DNA of 10,103 nt. Origin: Acidobacteriota bacterium. Lineage in GTDB: Bacteria > Acidobacteriota > Vicinamibacteria > Vicinamibacterales > UBA8438. Location of the stretch: positions 1 through 10,103 of the forward strand of contig SXOW01000301.1 of the NCBI GenBank assembly GCA_005778315.1. Direction: 5' to 3'. The stretch's first letter is position 1; each line of letters opens with the position of its first letter. A program made the translations under genes and the position numbers. The notes under the pieces were generated by a model. That model was not told where the DNA came from. It made no database searches and saw only the letters and a program-made list of their open reading frames with translations. Positions 7,169 through 10,103 of the stretch are shown here, piece after piece.

Positions 7169-7696
7169 TCACCGGGGGCTGGGTCGCGCGGGGCGCAAGG
7201 GGGGGCCGGGGGCGTAGCCGAGGCTGACGGTCGCTCGGACGATGGGCTCCCAGCCAAACCGGACCTCGGGGCTGAGCCTGAAGCGGTGGCCAAGACCAAT
7301 CCTCATCCCAATCCCACCGCCGCCGGTGAACTCATTCGATGAGAATCGCTCTTGCAGCGCACCAGGGAATCGGAACTGGCTGTGCCGCACACCGCCTGCG
7401 GCGAGCAGATAAGGCGCAAGCCGTCCGCGCCGAACCTGCCAGATGACGGCGGTCTGGAACGCGTAGTCCTGGTGTCGAGATGACGCTCGCAGGTAGGTGA
7501 ACTCCGGCTCGATGGCGAACGCGGGCGTCAGAGAGACGCGCGCGGCAGCCCCGACGACCGGGTAGTAGTCGGTAACCTCGTCCAGGAAGCCCGACGTGCC
7601 GATGATGGCTTTCAGTTCGAGGCCGTCGAAGTCCTGCGCTCCAGCCGACCCGGCGAGGAACAACAACCCGACCAGCGCACCAACCAAGCGTCTCAT
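7169..7696 (-). CDS. secreted outer-membrane beta-barrel-like protein (175 aa)
   Basis: The N-terminus (MRRLVGALVG, a hydrophobic core to about residue 18, then cleavage near GAQ at 20/21) is a good Sec signal peptide. The mature part alternates polar and hydrophobic residues in strand-length runs with aromatic girdles: FAIEPEFTYLRAS, TAVIWQVRRGRLAPYLLAAGGV, GGGGIGMRIGLGHRFRLSPEVRF and RATVSLGY. That fits a small eight-stranded barrel of the OmpA-like/porin-like type (outer membrane protein beta-barrel domain). Barrels usually end on an aromatic residue; here the last strand is followed by a Pro/Arg tail of about 13 residues encoded over C-rich runs, which could be a natural tail or a late frameshift. 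No Shine-Dalgarno at proper spacing is seen. It diverges from the hydrolase-lyase gene. Cargo or function is unknown. Confidence 0.8.
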   Translation of the reverse strand: MRRLVGALVGLLFLAGSAGAQDFDGLELKAIIGTSGFLDEVTDYYPVVGAAARVSLTPAFAIEPEFTYLRASSRHQDYAFQTAVIWQVRRGRLAPYLLAAGGVRHSQFRFPGALQERFSSNEFTGGGGIGMRIGLGHRFRLSPEVRFGWEPIVRATVSLGYAPGPPLRPARPSPR

Positions 7697-7703
7697 CTCG
7701 CCG

Positions 7704-7709
7704 ATTATC
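7704..7709 (-). promoter_or_regulatory. candidate -10 box for the beta-barrel gene
   Basis: On the minus strand, GATAAT matches the sigma-70 -10 consensus at five of six positions and ends seven bases before the ATG at 7696, which would place transcription initiation on or next to the start codon. No convincing -35 box is visible. This is weak support for leaderless expression of the gene. Confidence 0.3.
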
Positions 7710-7755
7710 TCGCAGACCCGCGGTGGACGTGCCTCGTGACTGGGGTCTTCGGGTG

Positions 7756-7761
7756 TATAAA
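7756..7761 (+). promoter_or_regulatory. candidate -10 box upstream of the hydrolase-lyase gene
   Basis: TATAAA stands out in GC-rich DNA about 140 bases upstream of the ATG at 7902. A TGAC-containing box (GTGACT at 7736-7741) lies 14 bases before it, shorter than the usual 16-18 spacing, so the promoter call is tentative. The leader between the two would be about 135 bases; I see no riboswitch-like structure in it. Confidence 0.3.
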
Positions 7762-7901
7762 GGAGCGATTGGGCGCACGTCGATCGGCCGTTCCGGGGTC
7801 GCGAGATCCGTGACGAACACCGGACATATCATGGCGTCGCGACGCGCTGCGCATCGCGGCAACCGCCCCGCCGCCGACACACCGTTCTCTCGGAGGAGTC
7901 C

Positions 7902-10103
7902 ATGTCCCGCACCCTGACAGCGTCCGTTCGCCCTTCCGCACTTCTGTTGACCGCGCTCTGGCTGGTGCCGGCGCCGGTTTCCGCCGGCGAGGTCGTCGTG
8001 TCCGGGCCGATCACCGGCGGCGCGAGGGGCATCCCATTCGCTTCGCCCACACTCGACCTGGCTGCGCGCGGCTACGTCGTCGAGGAGTTTTTCCTCGACG
8101 GGACGGCGCATGCCTACCAGATGCTGGGCGGCGGCGACCAGTCGACCGACGGGGTCTGGCAAACGGAGCGCCAGGCGGCGGGCGTGCCCTTTCGCACGCG
8201 GATTCTGGTGGTGCGCCCGAAGGACGCCAGCCGCTTCAACGGCACGGTGATCGCACACTGGCAGAACGTGACGGCCGGGTTCGAGCTCGGGACGGTCACC
8301 GACGACGAGTATCTGCGCGGGTACGCCTGGGTCGGCATCTCGGCCCAGGCGGTGGGCGTCAACGGTGTTCCCGGTCCAGGGGCGGCCGGTCTCAGGCAGT
8401 GGGACCCGGAGCGCTATGGCTCGCTGAACCACCCGGGTGACGACTATTCGTACAGCATCTTCACGGAGGCCGGCCGCGCTGTCGGCGTGGACCGGCCGAT
8501 GCTCAAGAACGACCCGATGGGAGGACTGAGCGTCCAGCGGGTGATCGCGGCGGGCGCGTCTCAGTCGGCAGCGCGTTTGCGCACCTACATCAACGGCGTC
8601 CATCCCATCGAGCGCGCCTTCGACGCCTACCTCCCCTACATCGACTTCGCCTCGGCGACGCCGTTCTCAACCCCCGCGGCCGGCGGCGGTTCCGTCATGG
8701 GGCGCGCGGCGACCAGGATCCGGGGTGATCTTGACGTGCCCGTGTTCGTCGTCAACTCCGAAACGGAGGTTCTGGCCTACTTCGAGGCACGCCAGCCCGA
8801 TACGGACCGGTTCCGCTTCTGGGAGGTGGCTGGCACGTCACACGTGAGCGTCGTCCGAACGGCCGCCACCCCCGCCGGGCTCGACCGTCCCAACTGGCTC
8901 TCCTATCGCCCCGTGTATGACGCCACCCTCCGCCACATGCACACGTGGCTCACGACGGGCGCGGCGCCGCCCACGATGTCCCCGATCGAGGTGGCGACCG
9001 ACGGCGACCGGCCAGACATCGCGCGCGACGCGCTGGGCAACGCGCTCGGTGGTATCCGACTGCCGGCGTTCGCCGCGCCGAGCGCCGAGCATCGCGGCCA
9101 GGGCACTCCGGTCGCTGGCGGCAACCGCTTTGCGTTTCTCTACGGGTACGCCCGCGACTTCACGCCGGAAGAACTGACCACGCTCTACCCCGACCGGCGG
9201 GCCTTCCTCTCGAAGTACGCCGCCGCCCTCGAGACCGCAGTTGCATCGGGCGTCGTCCTCCCCGAGGAGGCGCCGACGCTCCGCCAGGACGCGGAAGCGT
9301 GGGCCGCCACGCTGCCGGCACAATCGACCGCTGCGCGTGGCGCCACCACCGGTGACGGCTTCTATTGGCTGAACGAACAGAACAAGGCCTCGTTGATCAT
9401 GCTCGTCGAGGAGGGGATCATCACGAAGGCGCTGGGGACGGCTATTGCCAGGGCCTTGACCCAGGTCATCGCTGACGGCGACACGCCTGGCGCCCTCCGA
9501 TCGAGTGACTACCTGGTCGTGGAAGCGGACATGATCAGCATCGGAGGGCCAGACGTGTCGCGTCTCCATTCGGGGCGTTCACGCCAGGACCTGGGCCAGA
9601 CATCAACCAGGCTTCGCCTGCGCGACGCGTTCCTGACCACCTACGGTCGGTTCATAGATGCGCGCGCAACGCTCCTGGCCATGGCCGAGCGGCACCCGCA
9701 TGCCATTCTCCCCTTCTACACCCACGGGGTGCAGGCGCAGCCCACGTCGTTGGGGCACTATCTCGGAGGCTACCTGGAGGCGATGACCCGGAGTTCGGAC
9801 CGCTACCAGCAGGCCTGGGCACGGCTCAACCTGTCTCCCTTGGGTGGCGCGGCGGGTGGAACCTCCAGCTTCCCGGTCAACCGCGAGCGGCTGGCGGATC
9901 TGCTCGGCTTCGACGGTCTCGTCGTCAACTCGTTCGATGCCGGTCAAATCGCCAACCAGGACAACGGGGTCGAGGTGTCGACGTTGGCGGCGTCCGGCGC
10001 GCTCACCATCAGCATGCTGGCCGCCGACCTCACGGTCCAGTACGCGGACCCGCACCCCTGGTTTCAGTTGCAAGAAGGGTCCCAGACCGGCGTCAGCAGC
10101 ATC
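7902..10103 (+). CDS. secreted alpha/beta hydrolase (Abhydrolase_10-like) - argininosuccinate-lyase-like fusion, partial
   Basis: One unbroken frame of 734 codons runs off the right edge. The ATG at 7902 follows GGAGGAG at 7892-7898. Residues 1-28 form a signal peptide (cleavage near VSA/GE), predicting export. Residues about 29-470 resemble Abhydrolase_10-type esterases: nucleophile elbow G218-A-S220-Q-S222, an acidic candidate in VVNSETEV (E287 or E289) and H314 in GTSHVS. From about residue 484 (GDGFYWLNEQNKAS) the protein is an aspartase/fumarase/argininosuccinate lyase superfamily member: HSGRSRQD at 556-563 (ASL: HTGRSRND), YTHGVQAQP with H608 (ASL: YTHLQRAQP), SPLGG then a GFDGLVVNSFDA segment, and a final TGVSSI (729-734), where the catalytic-serine loop GSSxMPxKxNP would continue beyond the window. 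Both active sites look intact so far. ASLs are normally cytosolic and stand-alone, so the fusion and the signal peptide are both odd. The domains are firm; the reaction and substrate are unknown. Confidence 0.88.
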   Translation, partial: MSRTLTASVRPSALLLTALWLVPAPVSAGEVVVSGPITGGARGIPFASPTLDLAARGYVVEEFFLDGTAHAYQMLGGGDQSTDGVWQTERQAAGVPFRTRILVVRPKDASRFNGTVIAHWQNVTAGFELGTVTDDEYLRGYAWVGISAQAVGVNGVPGPGAAGLRQWDPERYGSLNHPGDDYSYSIFTEAGRAVGVDRPMLKNDPMGGLSVQRVIAAGASQSAARLRTYINGVHPIERAFDAYLPYIDFASATPFSTPAAGGGSVMGRAATRIRGDLDVPVFVVNSETEVLAYFEARQPDTDRFRFWEVAGTSHVSVVRTAATPAGLDRPNWLSYRPVYDATLRHMHTWLTTGAAPPTMSPIEVATDGDRPDIARDALGNALGGIRLPAFAAPSAEHRGQGTPVAGGNRFAFLYGYARDFTPEELTTLYPDRRAFLSKYAAALETAVASGVVLPEEAPTLRQDAEAWAATLPAQSTAARGATTGDGFYWLNEQNKASLIMLVEEGIITKALGTAIARALTQVIADGDTPGALRSSDYLVVEADMISIGGPDVSRLHSGRSRQDLGQTSTRLRLRDAFLTTYGRFIDARATLLAMAERHPHAILPFYTHGVQAQPTSLGHYLGGYLEAMTRSSDRYQQAWARLNLSPLGGAAGGTSSFPVNRERLADLLGFDGLVVNSFDAGQIANQDNGVEVSTLAASGALTISMLAADLTVQYADPHPWFQLQEGSQTGVSSI

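Noticed and set aside
7723..7917. 64-codon plus-strand ORF upstream of the hydrolase-lyase gene
   Set aside because: There is no ribosome binding site or domain, and it overlaps the real start and its Shine-Dalgarno in another frame; probably a leader region read by chance.
7332..8603. 423-codon open frame on the minus strand
   Set aside because: It lies antisense to the first third of the hydrolase-lyase gene and the barrel gene; both of those have clear family motifs and signal peptides, while this frame is Arg-rich with no domain.

Overview
The window is high-GC bacterial chromosomal or metagenome-assembled DNA. Several gene families point to an Acidobacteriota-type genome, perhaps of the Vicinamibacteria group: a PadR regulator next to a permease-prefix-like protein, a remnant of a Pkn-type Ser/Thr kinase, an Abhydrolase_10-type secreted esterase and an AddB-like nuclease pair. 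This assignment is inference from family content; there is no rRNA or marker gene here to settle it.

Layout. Positions 1-550 hold nothing I recognise beyond two weak small ORFs. Three minus-strand genes then read leftwards from about 3101: a PadR regulator (2745-3101, GTG start, apparently leaderless), a small two-domain protein overlapping it by ATGA (2053-2748), and, 92 bases further on, a persulfide dioxygenase/rhodanese protein with CstB-like architecture (551-1960). A promoter with an AT-rich inverted repeat lies directly upstream of padR. Next comes a plus-strand VOC (glyoxalase/bleomycin-resistance fold) gene of lower GC (3335-3757), followed by the tail of an IS30-like transposase (3760-3875, minus).

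Positions 4197-7080 are a graveyard. An AddB-like PD-(D/E)XK nuclease gene (4197-6671) is broken by five frameshifts, yet every catalytic and Fe-S residue is still readable. It overlaps the start of its AddA-like helicase partner, which is cut off just after Walker A (6837). Beyond the break lies an inverted scrap of a Ser/Thr kinase catalytic domain (6952-7065). The DNA end-processing system at this locus is therefore almost certainly dead, and the area looks like a site of rearrangement.

A secreted beta-barrel-type outer membrane protein (7169-7696, minus) and a large plus-strand gene (7902 to beyond the window end) diverge from a 205-base intergenic region. The large gene is the most unusual item: one uninterrupted frame encodes a signal peptide, an Abhydrolase_10-type alpha/beta hydrolase and an argininosuccinate-lyase-superfamily domain, which predicts an exported hydrolase-lyase fusion.
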